This document shows positions 9,004-18,318 of a stretch of 45,381 nucleotides of DNA, piece by piece. This DNA is from Clostridiaceae bacterium DTU079 (GTDB lineage: Bacteria > Bacillota > Clostridia > Acetivibrionales > Acetivibrionaceae). The DNA is taken from the NCBI GenBank assembly GCA_001512505.1, contig LFSC01000023.1:10511-55891 (forward strand), written 5' to 3'. Positions within the stretch are counted from its first letter, which is position 1; every line of letters starts with the position of its first letter. The translations under genes and the position numbers were made by a program. The notes beneath the pieces are model-generated. The model was not told the origin of the DNA. It did not search any database and saw only the letters and a program-made list of their open reading frames with translations.

Positions 9004-11193
9004 ATGTTGTTAATTCATTTTGCAAAATGTATAGGAAAAGGTTTGATTTTTGTTGCTTTTCTTGCGGTAATTTCATTAGGCTTTATCGGTGTTTCTTCAG
9101 CACAAGAGGCTGACGAGACGAGAGCAATTGTTACTACTGATTTTGTTGATTTAAAGTTTACGATAAACAAAACCAGTTATACCTCTAAAAAAGCTTCGAA
9201 AAATTTGGAAGTTGCTCCTTACATTGTTAACGGTAGGACATTGGTTCCTTTTAGAACAATTTTTGAGGAATTGGGATATGATATTGTTTGGGATGACGCT
9301 ACAAAAACTATTACGGCGTCGTACAAGGGAAATGTTATAAAGCTTGTAATAAATAATAATAAGGCAATTGTAAACGGAAAAGAGGTTATCCTTGATGTTG
9401 CACCGGAAATTGTGAAATCAAGAACTGTAGTTCCTTTGAGATTTGTGGCTGAAAATTCGGGTTCTTTTGTAAACTGGGATCCCAATGAGAAAAGTATATC
9501 AATAAGCAGGGTTGGAGAGTTTCCTACAGGTACTGTTCTTTTCTATGATCAGAAAGGAAAGACTCCTCAAGTATACATATACGATGGAAGAAATATAGAA
9601 TCCATTTCTCTTCAAGGGAATGAGATAAAAAATGCTATCACATATAACGGCGGTCTTCTTATAACTCTTTTTGATAAAGAAAATGACACAAATAACCTTG
9701 TCACATACAGAAACGGGAAGTTTGAAGTTTTGATAAATAATTTTGAAATAAAAGAGAAGGTTGAGTTTAACAATAACTTATTGTTACATGGATATGACAG
9801 GGCAAAAAAGAAGGACAGCATATATAGGTTTGATGGCAGGAATATCTATCTTGTTGCAGATAATTTTGCAATGGGCAAATATGTAATACTTAATGATAAA
9901 TTAGTTATAAACAAGTATGATGATCTAAGAAGATATTCCCTTTTAGTTTTTGATAAGTCCTCATGGACGCCACAATTGCTGAAGGATGATTTTATAATTA
10001 AAGAGTCAATAATTGAAGACAATATCCTCTTTATAAGTGCTATTCGTTCGTCGGGTAACGAAAAGCCCTTTGCATGCTATAACGGAACCGAATTTAGAAT
10101 TTTACACGATGATCTTGATATTGACTTAAGCAAAACAATTCAATTTAAGAGCAAGGATGGAATCAATAATATAGTTACAGTTGCCAAAAAGAACGGAAAA
10201 TATTATTTTATTGTGCTTAGAAATACGGTCAAAAATACTGCAAAATATGATGTTTATGATCTTTTTGTACCGGAATCAGTATTTTCAGATGTAAAAATGA
10301 CTTCGAGAACGGTGACGGTTGACGGAATCAAGGACTATAACGGAAAAATGTTTATCTTTTTAAGGGAGACAAACAGTGTAATTACTGCACAAAGCTTCAT
10401 TCAAACAGGGTTGCCTTCAGGAATAAAACCTGAAAGCACGTTTACAGGTTCTAGATATCTGATGTTGGGTAATGTCAAGACTGAATATCAAGGTGTGTTG
10501 TATAAAGGATTTTACCTTGAAGATGACAACCTCTTGATGCACTTGCAGAACAAGGATGATAAAGACTATTTATTATATATATATGATGGTGATAAGGTTT
10601 CCTTGGCAAGGGATATAGTAAAAATCAATATGATCAAGTCGATTGGGGCAAAGACCTTTATAGCTGTGGAGGATATTGACAGAATAACAGACAAGCAGAG
10701 GCATGCACTGTTGATATATGATCAGAGCGTGAGTTCGGTTAGCATGAGGATAAAAAATCTTGTACTCGGCATGCAAACAAAGGTCTGGGAAGAGCTGAAC
10801 GGAAGCCTTGCAGTAAACGGTTATGAAGCAGATATAAAGAGGAGCAAGGTATACCTTTATTCCGATGAGTTTAAAGAGCTTTTGGGTAACTTTGAGGTAA
10901 GCTATTGGGAAAAAATTGACAATAAGATATATACATCTGGAAAAGATACAGACAGAAACGCATCATTATTCTGCAGAATAGACTCAAATAATAAGAAAGA
11001 AATACGAGACTATTTTGCAGTTAATAAGGTAATTAAAGCAAAGGGAGATTATTATTTTGTGTATGCAGTTGAACAGGCACCTAAGACACCGTATACAAAC
11101 AAGAAGATTCTTTATATTTACAATGAAAAAACCGGGCAATTTATAGATCTTGTGGTAGATATAGAGCTTACCGATATATTGTTTATCAACTAA
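9004..11193 (+). CDS. Secreted copper-amine-oxidase-N-domain protein with predicted propeller-like repeats
   Basis: This 729-residue protein begins with a signal peptide (about 1-34, ending VSSAQEA). Residues about 50-165 are the copper amine oxidase N-terminal-like 'stalk' domain, recognisable from NGRTLVPFRTIFEELGY and, about 60 residues later, KSRTVVPLRFVAEN. This domain is common in clostridial surface proteins and does not imply amine oxidase activity. The rest (170-729) consists of irregular repeats of about 45-55 residues with YDGRNI-, FDGRNI- or YNG-type turns and Leu/Val-rich strands, which suggests beta-propeller blades (inference). No dockerin or SLH is present. A strong AGGAGGGGG precedes the ATG. 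It lies between a cellulase and sigI, so a surface role in biomass sensing or binding is possible but unproven. Confidence 0.75.
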   Translation: MLLIHFAKCIGKGLIFVAFLAVISLGFIGVSSAQEADETRAIVTTDFVDLKFTINKTSYTSKKASKNLEVAPYIVNGRTLVPFRTIFEELGYDIVWDDATKTITASYKGNVIKLVINNNKAIVNGKEVILDVAPEIVKSRTVVPLRFVAENSGSFVNWDPNEKSISISRVGEFPTGTVLFYDQKGKTPQVYIYDGRNIESISLQGNEIKNAITYNGGLLITLFDKENDTNNLVTYRNGKFEVLINNFEIKEKVEFNNNLLLHGYDRAKKKDSIYRFDGRNIYLVADNFAMGKYVILNDKLVINKYDDLRRYSLLVFDKSSWTPQLLKDDFIIKESIIEDNILFISAIRSSGNEKPFACYNGTEFRILHDDLDIDLSKTIQFKSKDGINNIVTVAKKNGKYYFIVLRNTVKNTAKYDVYDLFVPESVFSDVKMTSRTVTVDGIKDYNGKMFIFLRETNSVITAQSFIQTGLPSGIKPESTFTGSRYLMLGNVKTEYQGVLYKGFYLEDDNLLMHLQNKDDKDYLLYIYDGDKVSLARDIVKINMIKSIGAKTFIAVEDIDRITDKQRHALLIYDQSVSSVSMRIKNLVLGMQTKVWEELNGSLAVNGYEADIKRSKVYLYSDEFKELLGNFEVSYWEKIDNKIYTSGKDTDRNASLFCRIDSNNKKEIRDYFAVNKVIKAKGDYYFVYAVEQAPKTPYTNKKILYIYNEKTGQFIDLVVDIELTDILFIN

Positions 11194-11229
11194 GTAGAAT
11201 AGTTAAGAAATTAGCTAAAATAAATTCCA

Positions 11230-11275
11230 ACAGCAAAAAACTCAAGGAATTTAATAACCTTGGGTTTTTTGTTGT
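11230..11275 (+). terminator. Rho-independent terminator
   Basis: ACAGCAAAAAACTCAAGG pairs with CCTTGGGTTTTTTGTTGT around an AT loop, directly after the copper-amine-oxidase-N-domain gene. It separates that gene from sigI. Confidence 0.85.
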
Positions 11276-11374
11276 CTAATTTAAAGGTATTTTATATTAT
11301 AATATCGAAATCTATAAAGAGTAGAACTGAAATTTTTTATAAGAAACGCATTTATTTATTTAGAGGTGGTTTAT

Positions 11375-12133
11375 TTGGTTGAGCCAAACTTCATATACAA
11401 TTGGAAAAAGAAGAAGAATGATTTTAATAATCATTCTATTAATCATATTATTGTTAAAATTAAAAACGGGGATAATGAGCTTAAGGAAAAGTTTATTGAA
11501 AAATACAAGCCTTATTTGCTAAAAATTATATCCAGCACTCTTGGCAGATTTGTCGATCCGGAAAGCAGTGAAGAGTATAGTGTAGGACTTATGGCTTTTA
11601 ATGAGGCTATTGATGGCTTTGATCCAGATAAAAACACCAGCTTTACTAATTACTGCAATTTAGTTGTAAATCACCGAATAATTGATTATATTAGAAAGAA
11701 GAATAAGGATAAAAATGTAATACCGTTTTCATATTTTGAAGAGAAAAACGATTTTGAAGAAAAATATTTGATTTCCGATTCCCATTACCAGTATGAAAAT
11801 ATAGAGGTAAAAGAAGAGGTTCTGCTCTTTGAAAAACAGCTTAAGCAGTTTGGAATTACCCTAGAGGATTTGGTGGTACATTCGCCAAAGCATAAGGATT
11901 CAAGGGAGCTCTATATTAGTATAGCAAGAATACTGGCTGAGAATGAAGAGCTGTATAATAAAATGATTCAAAAGAGATGTATTCCTCTATCGGAACTTAT
12001 GAGTTTTGTAAATGTACATAGAAAAACAATAGAAAGAAACAGAAAGTTTATAATTGCTGTGAGTCTTGTTTTAAGAAGTGGTCTTGAAGAAATAAAGCAG
12101 TTTTTTAGGAAGACTGAAAGGGGGGATTGTTAA
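11375..12133 (+). CDS. sigI: RNA polymerase sigma-I factor
   Basis: This sigma-70-family factor of about 252 residues is of the sigma-I type. The first half has a region-2-like core: LKEKFIEKYKPYLLKII, then EEYSVGLMAFNEAIDGFDP, then SFTNYCNLVVNHRIIDYIR, the expected -10 binding part. The second half (about 150-252) lacks a normal region 4 and fits the special SigI C-terminal domain, including VNVHRKTIERNRKFI. In cellulolytic clostridia several sigma-I paralogues direct cellulosome genes and each is held by its own RsgI. Its stop overlaps the rsgI start by one base. I choose the TTG at 11375 (AGAGGTGG five bases upstream) over a GTG at 11366 that lies inside that ribosome site. A candidate CGAA (-10) lies at 11306, without a clear A-tract. 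Confidence 0.93.
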   Translation: MVEPNFIYNWKKKKNDFNNHSINHIIVKIKNGDNELKEKFIEKYKPYLLKIISSTLGRFVDPESSEEYSVGLMAFNEAIDGFDPDKNTSFTNYCNLVVNHRIIDYIRKKNKDKNVIPFSYFEEKNDFEEKYLISDSHYQYENIEVKEEVLLFEKQLKQFGITLEDLVVHSPKHKDSRELYISIARILAENEELYNKMIQKRCIPLSELMSFVNVHRKTIERNRKFIIAVSLVLRSGLEEIKQFFRKTERGDC

Positions 12134-13860
12134 TGTATAGCATTGGTATAGTTTTAAAAATCAAAGGGAAAAAATCTATAATTGCAACGGAAGATGGCAC
12201 TTTTATAGAAATAAATACAAGGGAAGGAATGTTTTTAGGTCAAAAAATCATTTACAGTCAGCAGGAAATAATACAGAAGAGGAAAAATGATTTAAGTCAT
12301 GCTTTACCGGCGATCGCAAGTATTGCGGCATTGTTCATACTTATGTTTTCATATTTTAAATTTTTCTATTTGGGTGCTCCTTTTGCATATGTTGATATTG
12401 ACATTAATCCCAGTATGGAATTTGCGGTTGATAATAAAGGCATTGTAATAAGCGAGCAGCCGCTAAATGATGAAGCAGAAAACCTTATGACCGGTGTAAC
12501 ATACGAAGGTAAGCATATTGAAAATGCAATTGTTGATTTAATAAAAAGGTCAAAGGAACACGGATATTTAAATGACGATGGAGAAAAGGATATCATATTG
12601 ATTTCGGCTGCAATTGCCAACCGAAAAGAAGTAAATGATAATGATTATAGAATTACGAAGGAGATTATTTACAATTTGAGAGCGGATCTTGCAAGGCTGA
12701 ACCAGAATATAGATATGAGATTTGTTGAAGTTTCGGCAGATTTAAGAAAAAGAGCCTCGAAAAGTAAACTTTCGATGGGTAGATATCTCATATATGAGAA
12801 GGCATTGCAAGAAGGAAAACACATATCTCTTGATACGATTTCATTGGCTTCTCTGGAAGATTTGCTTAAAGAAAACGGTTTGGGTTTGTATGGAGTTATT
12901 GAGCCTATAAATACATTCAAGCCTTTACCGTCTGACGGTTTTAATGAGTCCACACCGGCCGGGGAAGACGAAAATACAACTCCAACGGAGAATACAAATT
13001 TGAATCCGACACCGACAGAGAAAATAAGCTTGACAACAACACCGACAAAGGAATATGAATACACTCCAACTGCAACAGCAAAATACGAACCTACATCGAC
13101 AAAGAAGCATGACCCCACACCGACGACAACAAAGAAGCATGAGTCAACACCTACGCCGACGAAGAAACATGAACTTACGCCAACGGCAACAAAGAAGCAT
13201 GAATCAACACCTACGCCGACGAAGAAACATGAACTTACGCCAACGGCAACAAATAAGCATGAATCGACACCTACACCGACAAATAAAATTAATACTACAT
13301 CGACAAAGAAAAATGAATCCACACCGAAGGCAACTAAAGAATATGGACCTACACCAACAGTGACAAAGATATTAAAGCCGACAGCAACTCAAGCATCCGT
13401 TGGGAAGCACGAAATTAAGGTGCAATTTTATAGCAACAATGAAGTAACGCCGACTACCTGGATTTTTTTGAGAATCAGGGTAGAAAACACAGGAAGTACC
13501 GCTTTGAATCTTTCAGACCTTAAATTAAGGTATTATTATACCGTAGACGGATACAGTGACCAGGTTTTCATCTGTGATTGGGCATCTGTCGGAGCCCATA
13601 ATGTTACCGGTAGGTTTGAAATGATGAGTTCACCGCGTCCCGGTGCCGACACTTTCCTTGAAATAGGATTCGGCAAGAATTCCGGTGTGCTTGAGCCGGG
13701 AAGAAGTGTAGATATGAATATACGGTACTCAAAATCCGATCAAACCGAATATAACCAAGAAGACGATTATTCATTCAGAGCCACGAAATATGTTTTTGAG
13801 GATTGGGACAGAATTACGGCATATGTTTCCGGTGTTCTGAGATGGGGAAAGGAACCCTGA
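12133..13860 (+). CDS. rsgI: Anti-sigma-I factor RsgI with extracellular CBM3
   Basis: This 575-residue type II membrane protein has an N-terminal RsgI anti-sigma domain in the cytoplasm (about 1-55), one TM (about 57-79) and an extracellular conserved domain starting VDIDINPSMEF (about 87-260). A Pro-Thr/KHE linker (about 275-420) follows, then a C-terminal family 3 cellulose-binding module (about 423-575). In RsgI proteins the Asn-Pro bond of this domain (here Asn92-Pro93) is reported to self-cleave, after which intramembrane proteolysis can free SigI. CBM3 points to crystalline cellulose as the signal. The ATG at 12133 overlaps the sigI stop and follows AGGGGGG. The linker contains a near-perfect 60-bp duplication. 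No terminator follows before the GH5 gene. Confidence 0.94.
   Translation: MYSIGIVLKIKGKKSIIATEDGTFIEINTREGMFLGQKIIYSQQEIIQKRKNDLSHALPAIASIAALFILMFSYFKFFYLGAPFAYVDIDINPSMEFAVDNKGIVISEQPLNDEAENLMTGVTYEGKHIENAIVDLIKRSKEHGYLNDDGEKDIILISAAIANRKEVNDNDYRITKEIIYNLRADLARLNQNIDMRFVEVSADLRKRASKSKLSMGRYLIYEKALQEGKHISLDTISLASLEDLLKENGLGLYGVIEPINTFKPLPSDGFNESTPAGEDENTTPTENTNLNPTPTEKISLTTTPTKEYEYTPTATAKYEPTSTKKHDPTPTTTKKHESTPTPTKKHELTPTATKKHESTPTPTKKHELTPTATNKHESTPTPTNKINTTSTKKNESTPKATKEYGPTPTVTKILKPTATQASVGKHEIKVQFYSNNEVTPTTWIFLRIRVENTGSTALNLSDLKLRYYYTVDGYSDQVFICDWASVGAHNVTGRFEMMSSPRPGADTFLEIGFGKNSGVLEPGRSVDMNIRYSKSDQTEYNQEDDYSFRATKYVFEDWDRITAYVSGVLRWGKEP
13141..13260 (+). repeat. 60-bp tandem duplication in the rsgI linker
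   Basis: Copies 13141-13200 and 13201-13260 differ at two bases. Each encodes 20 residues made of two 10-residue units of the type KHESTPTPTK and KHELTPTATK; more diverged units flank them. This is typical slippage or unequal-crossover growth of a linker between TM domain and CBM. Confidence 0.95.
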
Positions 13861-13910
13861 TAAAACATAGATGATATTCTTGTTAAGAAGGAGTTTTGAG
13901 GTTTTGAATT

Positions 13911-13961
13911 ATGAAGAAAATTGAGAAAAAATCAAATTGGATGAGTTTTTTGGAGGTTTAG
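13911..13961 (+). other. Possible 16-codon leader reading frame before the second GH5
   Basis: ATG at 13911 to TAG at 13961 would encode [22 protein letters not shown] lies about 18 bases upstream, which is rather far. The stop is only 13 bases before the GH5 ATG, so translation could couple to it. It may be chance. Confidence 0.2.
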
Positions 13962-13974
13962 GGAGGTAATATTA

Positions 13975-15576
13975 ATGAAGAAAAAAGGTTCGATAATTAT
14001 CTTATTTGCGACTTTGGTTACATTATTATATTATACTGCGCCTTTTTCATCCTTATCGTCGGCTGCAGCGGCAGATCCTAACAATGATGACTGGCTTCAT
14101 GTTGAGGGTAATAGGATAGTGGATATGTACGGCAATGAGGTTTGGTTAACCGGTTGCAATTGGTTTGGCTTTAATACCGGTACCAACGTTTTTGACGGAG
14201 TATGGAGCTGCAATATGAGACAGGCTATTCAGGGAATGGCGGACCGCGGGATTAATTTTTTGAGGATACCTATATCGACTGAGCTGGTACATCAGTGGTC
14301 CAAAGGAATATATCCTTCGGCTAATGTAAATGATTTTGTCAATCCCGAGCTTAAAGGAAAGAACAGTCTCGAACTGTTTGATTTTGCACTTCAATGCTGC
14401 AAGGAAGTCGGAATGAAAGTAATGGTAGATATACATAGTCCGCAAACAGATGCAATGGGACATAATTATCCTGTTTGGTATGACGGTACATTTACGACCG
14501 AGATTTGGATTTCCAGCCTTGAATGGTTGGCTGAAAGATATAAAAACGATGACACCCTTTTGGCACTGGACATAAAAAACGAACCTCACGGCAAGCCCGG
14601 TGAAAATCCAATGGCTAAATGGGATGGCTCAACCGATATTAATAACTGGAAGCATGCTGCAGAAATATGTGCAAAGAGGATTATGAAAATTAACCCCAAT
14701 CTTCTCATTGTGGTAGAAGGAGTTGAGGTTTATCCGAAACCCGGTTATGATTACACAGCTGTTGACGAATGGGGTAAAGAAAGCAAATATTATTTCAATT
14801 GGTGGGGCGGAAACTTGAGAGGAGTTAAGGATTATCCCATTAATCTTGGTGAGCATCAGGATCAATTGGTTTATTCGCCTCATGATTACGGCCCGTTGGT
14901 TTGGAAACAGTCTTGGTTTGAAAAAAACTTCAATAAGGATACTTTATATGAGGACTGCTGGAGAGATAACTGGGCATATATACATGAAGAGAATATTGCT
15001 CCGCTTTTAATCGGCGAATGGGGTGGATTTATGGATGGCGGAGACAATGAAAAATGGATGGAGGCATTACGAGATTATATCATTGAAAATAGAATATCCC
15101 ATACGTTTTGGTGCTATAATGCCAATTCCGGTGATACCGGAGGCTTGGTTTATTATGATTTTATAACATGGGATGAAGAAAAGTATGCTCTTTTAAAGCC
15201 TGCATTATGGCAAACATCCGATGGAAGGTTTATCGGTCTCGACCATCAGATTCCTTTAGGTTCAAAGGGTATTACTGTAACGGAATATTACGGAGGCACT
15301 ATACCGACTCAAAAGCCGACAAATAAGCCTACACTGACTCCTACTCCTGTTTCAACACCAACCGTAACAGATACAATAGAGGTATTAAGGGGAGATGTAA
15401 ACTCTGACAATGAAGTTAATTCAACAGATCTTTCAATGTTAAAGAGATTCGTACTCAGAAAGATTGACGGATTCCCCGAACCATCAGGATATCTTGCAGC
15501 AGATGTGAACGATGATGGAAGTATCGATTCATTAGATATTTCATTACTTAAAAGAATATTACTTAGAAAAATTTAG
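13975..15576 (+). CDS. Cellulosomal endoglucanase, GH5 with type I dockerin (CelL-like)
   Basis: This 533-residue protein has a signal peptide (about 1-33), a GH5 domain (about 38-440), a short Thr-Pro linker and a dockerin (473-533). The acid/base is Glu203 in IKNEPH and the nucleophile is Glu348 in LIGEWGG. The dockerin repeats begin [12 protein letters not shown] and [12 protein letters not shown]; in the first, the usual Gly at loop position 6 is Asn. It is clearly related to the GH5 at 6491 (shared [23 protein letters not shown]) but lacks an insertion near the end of the catalytic domain. It lies 114 bases after rsgI with no terminator between, so it is probably cotranscribed with sigI-rsgI. 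By position it resembles CelL of A. thermocellus, as I remember it. Confidence 0.93.
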   Translation: MKKKGSIIILFATLVTLLYYTAPFSSLSSAAAADPNNDDWLHVEGNRIVDMYGNEVWLTGCNWFGFNTGTNVFDGVWSCNMRQAIQGMADRGINFLRIPISTELVHQWSKGIYPSANVNDFVNPELKGKNSLELFDFALQCCKEVGMKVMVDIHSPQTDAMGHNYPVWYDGTFTTEIWISSLEWLAERYKNDDTLLALDIKNEPHGKPGENPMAKWDGSTDINNWKHAAEICAKRIMKINPNLLIVVEGVEVYPKPGYDYTAVDEWGKESKYYFNWWGGNLRGVKDYPINLGEHQDQLVYSPHDYGPLVWKQSWFEKNFNKDTLYEDCWRDNWAYIHEENIAPLLIGEWGGFMDGGDNEKWMEALRDYIIENRISHTFWCYNANSGDTGGLVYYDFITWDEEKYALLKPALWQTSDGRFIGLDHQIPLGSKGITVTEYYGGTIPTQKPTNKPTLTPTPVSTPTVTDTIEVLRGDVNSDNEVNSTDLSMLKRFVLRKIDGFPEPSGYLAADVNDDGSIDSLDISLLKRILLRKI

Positions 15577-15612
15577 GCTAATTTATTGAAATTATTATTA
15601 ATTCTGTCAAAG

Positions 15613-15640
15613 ACCTCTCCGCTTTTTGGAGGGGTTTTTT
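15613..15640 (+). terminator. Terminator of the sigI-rsgI-GH5 unit
   Basis: CCTCTCC at 15614-15620 pairs with GGAGGGG at 15628-15634, followed by six T. It ends the presumed sigI-rsgI-GH5 operon. Confidence 0.88.
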
Positions 15641-15929
15641 ACATTACTCACCTTTTTAAAGATTTTGTGAACATAAACAGGAATGCTCGATCGGTATTGA
15701 TCATTAATAGGACCTCAGCACTATTTACAGGTCTATTAGCCTGTTTGCTGCCCATAGTGGTTGAAAAGAGTGTCAAAAATTATATATAATAATAGTATAT
15801 AATAAATTACTTTTTCTTATGTAAACAACTTGTCTTTATTAATTTATTATTTTTTCCGATATTAATCTTATAATACTTATCACTTTGCTATTACGCTTGT
15901 GAATACATAGTATTAATCGGAGGAATGAG
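15641..15929. other. Gene-free stretch before the GGDEF-EAL gene
   Basis: No credible gene is present. I looked for a c-di-GMP riboswitch in front of the c-di-GMP enzyme and did not recognise one. ATCGGAGGAATG before 15930 is the ribosome site. Confidence 0.5.
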
Positions 15930-17900
15930 ATGAAAATCAATGGGTTTAAGCTTTTTTTACCTATAATGATACTATTGCTGACAAGTTATCAAATAATATA
16001 TGCTGCTGCAGAGACAATTATCAATGAAAATAAAGCAATGTGTCTTTTATATATGAATGCTGATAATGTAGAGGAAAATAGTTTTCTATTTGCCGTAACT
16101 ATATTATTGTTTGCTCTTGCCATTATTCATATCTATATTCAGCACTTGAAAAGGAAGGTTTCTACGGCACACAGCGAGCTTCGAAAAAATAATAAATGGT
16201 TTAAGATCATTTTGTCAAGTTTAGGTGAAGCGGTGATTACAACCGATGAGAAGGGAATTGTCACATTTAGCAACCTGGAGTCCCAGAAACTTTTGGGAAT
16301 GAATGAAGATGAGATTCAAGGAAAGGAACTCGGAGTGCTCTTTTCGAGATTTTGTGATTCTGAGGGCAATTCTTACAGGATTCCGGTTGAGGAGGTTATA
16401 AAAAACGGTTCGGTGGAAAGCCTTGAAGGCAATATCCGGTTTGATAATACAGATGATAGAAAGCTTCTGGCAGGTACTATTGCTCCGATAAGAAATGACT
16501 CTGGAATCATTATCGGAACGGTTGTTGCACTTAAGGACGTTACTGAATTGAAGAAAAAGGATGAAATTCTTTACAATATGGAGTATTATGACTCCCTTAC
16601 AGGGCTCCCGAACAAAAGCCTGTTTTTCGACCGTCTGAATATGGCTTTAGCACAAGCACGCCGCAATAAGGAAATGTGTGCGATAATAATACTTGATCTC
16701 GATAATTTTAAGGCAATTAACGATACTTTGGGGCATTCTGAAGGAGATGTGCTTTTAAAGCAGGTTGCACACAAAATTAAAAGTATTTTGAGGGAAGTTG
16801 ATACGGTTGCAAGAATTGGCGGAGATGAGTTTATAATTCTTCAGCCTCAAATTAGGAAAATAAGTGATGCAACCAGGATTGCGGACAGAGTACTGGATAA
16901 ATTCCAGAATCCTTGGGTATTAAAAGGAAAAGAGTATTATATTACTGCGAGTATGGGCATTGGAATATTTCCGAATGATGGGCATGATGCACAGACTATT
17001 TTTAAAAACGCAGACATTGCATTAAACCGGGCAAAGGAGTTGGGAAGAAACAACTACCAATTGTATGCAGAGTCAATGAATGCTAAAGTAATGCAAAAAC
17101 TGGATATGGAGAATAATTTGAGGCGTGCTATTGAAAGAGAGGAGTTTGTTTTGTTTTATCAGCCTCAGGTTGATATAAGAACCGGTAAAATTGTGGGAAT
17201 GGAAGCCCTATTAAGATGGTATCGTCCGGAGTATGGGCTTGTGCCTCCTATGGAGTTTATTCCCATTGCAGAAGAATCCGGATTGATAGTACCTATTGGA
17301 GAATGGGTTATTAAAACTGTGTTCAGACAGAATAAAGAATGGATTGACAGGGGAATAGGGCCGCAATTGATTGCGGTTAACCTGTCGGCAAGACAATTTC
17401 AACAGCATGACCTTGTCGAGTTGATTGAAAAATTTAGACGTGAGACGGAACTCAGACCGGAATTGATCGAATTGGAGATAACGGAGAGTACCGCCATGAG
17501 AGATCTGGACTTTACAATAGATATTTTAAATCAGTTGAGGGAAATTGGAATAAGGATATCCCTTGACGATTTCGGTATAGGTTATTCTTCTCTGAATTAT
17601 TTGAGGAGGCTTCCAATAAACACCTTAAAAATTGACAAGAGCTTTGTGCAGGAAATTACTACAAATCCTAATGCGGAAGCCATTGCGAATTCTGTTATCA
17701 GCCTTGCTCACAGGTTGGACCTTACAGTTGTTGCTGAGGGTGTTGAGACAAGAGAACAGCTTTCTTTTCTTAAAAATGAGGGATGTGACAGAGTACAGGG
17801 TTTCTTCTTCAGCAAGCCTTTGCCTGCCAATGAGATAGAAAAAATGCTTCGAAACAAAGTATCCTTTTATGATGCATACGAAATAAGCGGGATTAAATGA
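15930..17900 (+). CDS. Membrane PAS-GGDEF-EAL protein (c-di-GMP synthesis/breakdown)
   Basis: This 656-residue protein has two hydrophobic segments (about 7-26 and 49-70) enclosing a short external loop. A PAS domain (about 85-205), a GGDEF domain (about 220-385) and an EAL domain (about 395-645) follow in the cytoplasm. The diguanylate cyclase motif GGDEF is intact at 297-301. Arg288-xx-Asp291 lies five residues before it, which is the product-inhibition I-site. The phosphodiesterase side also looks complete: Glu425-Ala-Leu, EITES, DDFGIGYSS and VVAEGVET. Either or both activities are possible. No partner gene is adjacent; the nearest possible c-di-GMP target here is the MshEN-type region of PilB. 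Confidence 0.93.
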   Translation: MKINGFKLFLPIMILLLTSYQIIYAAAETIINENKAMCLLYMNADNVEENSFLFAVTILLFALAIIHIYIQHLKRKVSTAHSELRKNNKWFKIILSSLGEAVITTDEKGIVTFSNLESQKLLGMNEDEIQGKELGVLFSRFCDSEGNSYRIPVEEVIKNGSVESLEGNIRFDNTDDRKLLAGTIAPIRNDSGIIIGTVVALKDVTELKKKDEILYNMEYYDSLTGLPNKSLFFDRLNMALAQARRNKEMCAIIILDLDNFKAINDTLGHSEGDVLLKQVAHKIKSILREVDTVARIGGDEFIILQPQIRKISDATRIADRVLDKFQNPWVLKGKEYYITASMGIGIFPNDGHDAQTIFKNADIALNRAKELGRNNYQLYAESMNAKVMQKLDMENNLRRAIEREEFVLFYQPQVDIRTGKIVGMEALLRWYRPEYGLVPPMEFIPIAEESGLIVPIGEWVIKTVFRQNKEWIDRGIGPQLIAVNLSARQFQQHDLVELIEKFRRETELRPELIELEITESTAMRDLDFTIDILNQLREIGIRISLDDFGIGYSSLNYLRRLPINTLKIDKSFVQEITTNPNAEAIANSVISLAHRLDLTVVAEGVETREQLSFLKNEGCDRVQGFFFSKPLPANEIEKMLRNKVSFYDAYEISGIK

Positions 17901-17979
17901 CGGTTAATATAATAAGTAACCATTCTTTGGGAATGTCAAAAGCAATCCTACTGAAAATCAATAATAATTATAAGATATG

Positions 17980-18008
17980 TTGCTATTATAGCCTCCCTAG
18001 AGTATAAT
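17980..18008 (+). promoter_or_regulatory. Sigma-A promoter for the ACT-DUF711 pair
   Basis: TTGCTA at 17980 and TATAAT at 18003 have a 17-base spacer, 24 bases before the gene; AAGGAGG follows. Confidence 0.7.
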
Positions 18009-18031
18009 ACATTTTATAAAAGGAGGTAGAA

Positions 18032-18304
18032 ATGATGAGGGCAGTTATATCGGTTATCGGAAAGGACAAGATAGGGATTATTGCTGCTATAAGCAATATT
18101 CTTGCGGACTGTCAGGTGAATATTTTGGATATATCTCAGACAACCATGCAGGATATTTTTACGATGATAATGCTTTTAGATATATCACAGCTTAATATTC
18201 CATTTACCGAGCTTGCGGATAAGCTTGAGAAAAAAGGTGTTGAAATGGGGCTTTCAGTAAGAATTCAACATGAAGATATTTTTAATTCAATGCATCGGAT
18301 ATAA
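18032..18304 (+). CDS. ACT-domain protein (UPF0237 family)
   Basis: This 90-residue protein is a single ACT domain: [19 protein letters not shown], then [13 protein letters not shown], the typical amino-acid-binding beta-alpha-beta start. Such stand-alone proteins are thought to sense a small ligand, often an amino acid; the ligand is not known. AAGGAGGTAGAA precedes two adjacent ATG codons. The DUF711 gene follows after 14 bases; the two families are commonly neighbours in Firmicutes, which suggests one functional unit. Confidence 0.9.
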   Translation: MMRAVISVIGKDKIGIIAAISNILADCQVNILDISQTTMQDIFTMIMLLDISQLNIPFTELADKLEKKGVEMGLSVRIQHEDIFNSMHRI

Positions 18305-18318
18305 GGGAGGAAACTAAG

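Noticed and set aside
9004..11193. Calling this a copper amine oxidase
   Set aside because: Only the N-terminal stalk-like domain is present; no catalytic domain or topaquinone site.
11265..11310. Sigma-A promoter of sigI
   Set aside because: TATAAT is present at 11298, but the nearest TTG-like -35 is 20 bases away; a sigma-I-type CGAA at 11306 is equally unsure.
13081..13290. CRISPR-like regular repeats
   Set aside because: The repeats are in frame, 30/60 bp long without unique spacers, and encode the KHE-PT linker. No cas gene is present.
12669..13322. 217-codon minus-strand frame opposite rsgI
   Set aside because: It is Val/Gly/Phe-rich and repetitive only because it is the complement of the PT-linker codons; no ribosome site, and the plus strand is clearly RsgI.
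13055..13363. Gln/Arg/His-rich 102-codon plus-strand frame
   Set aside because: Frame-shifted reading of the rsgI linker repeats.
15586..15789. 67-codon plus-strand frame after the second GH5
   Set aside because: It runs through the terminator hairpin of the GH5 operon and has no family likeness.
15641..15929. c-di-GMP riboswitch before the GGDEF-EAL gene
   Set aside because: I could not find the conserved GEMM-type core sequences.
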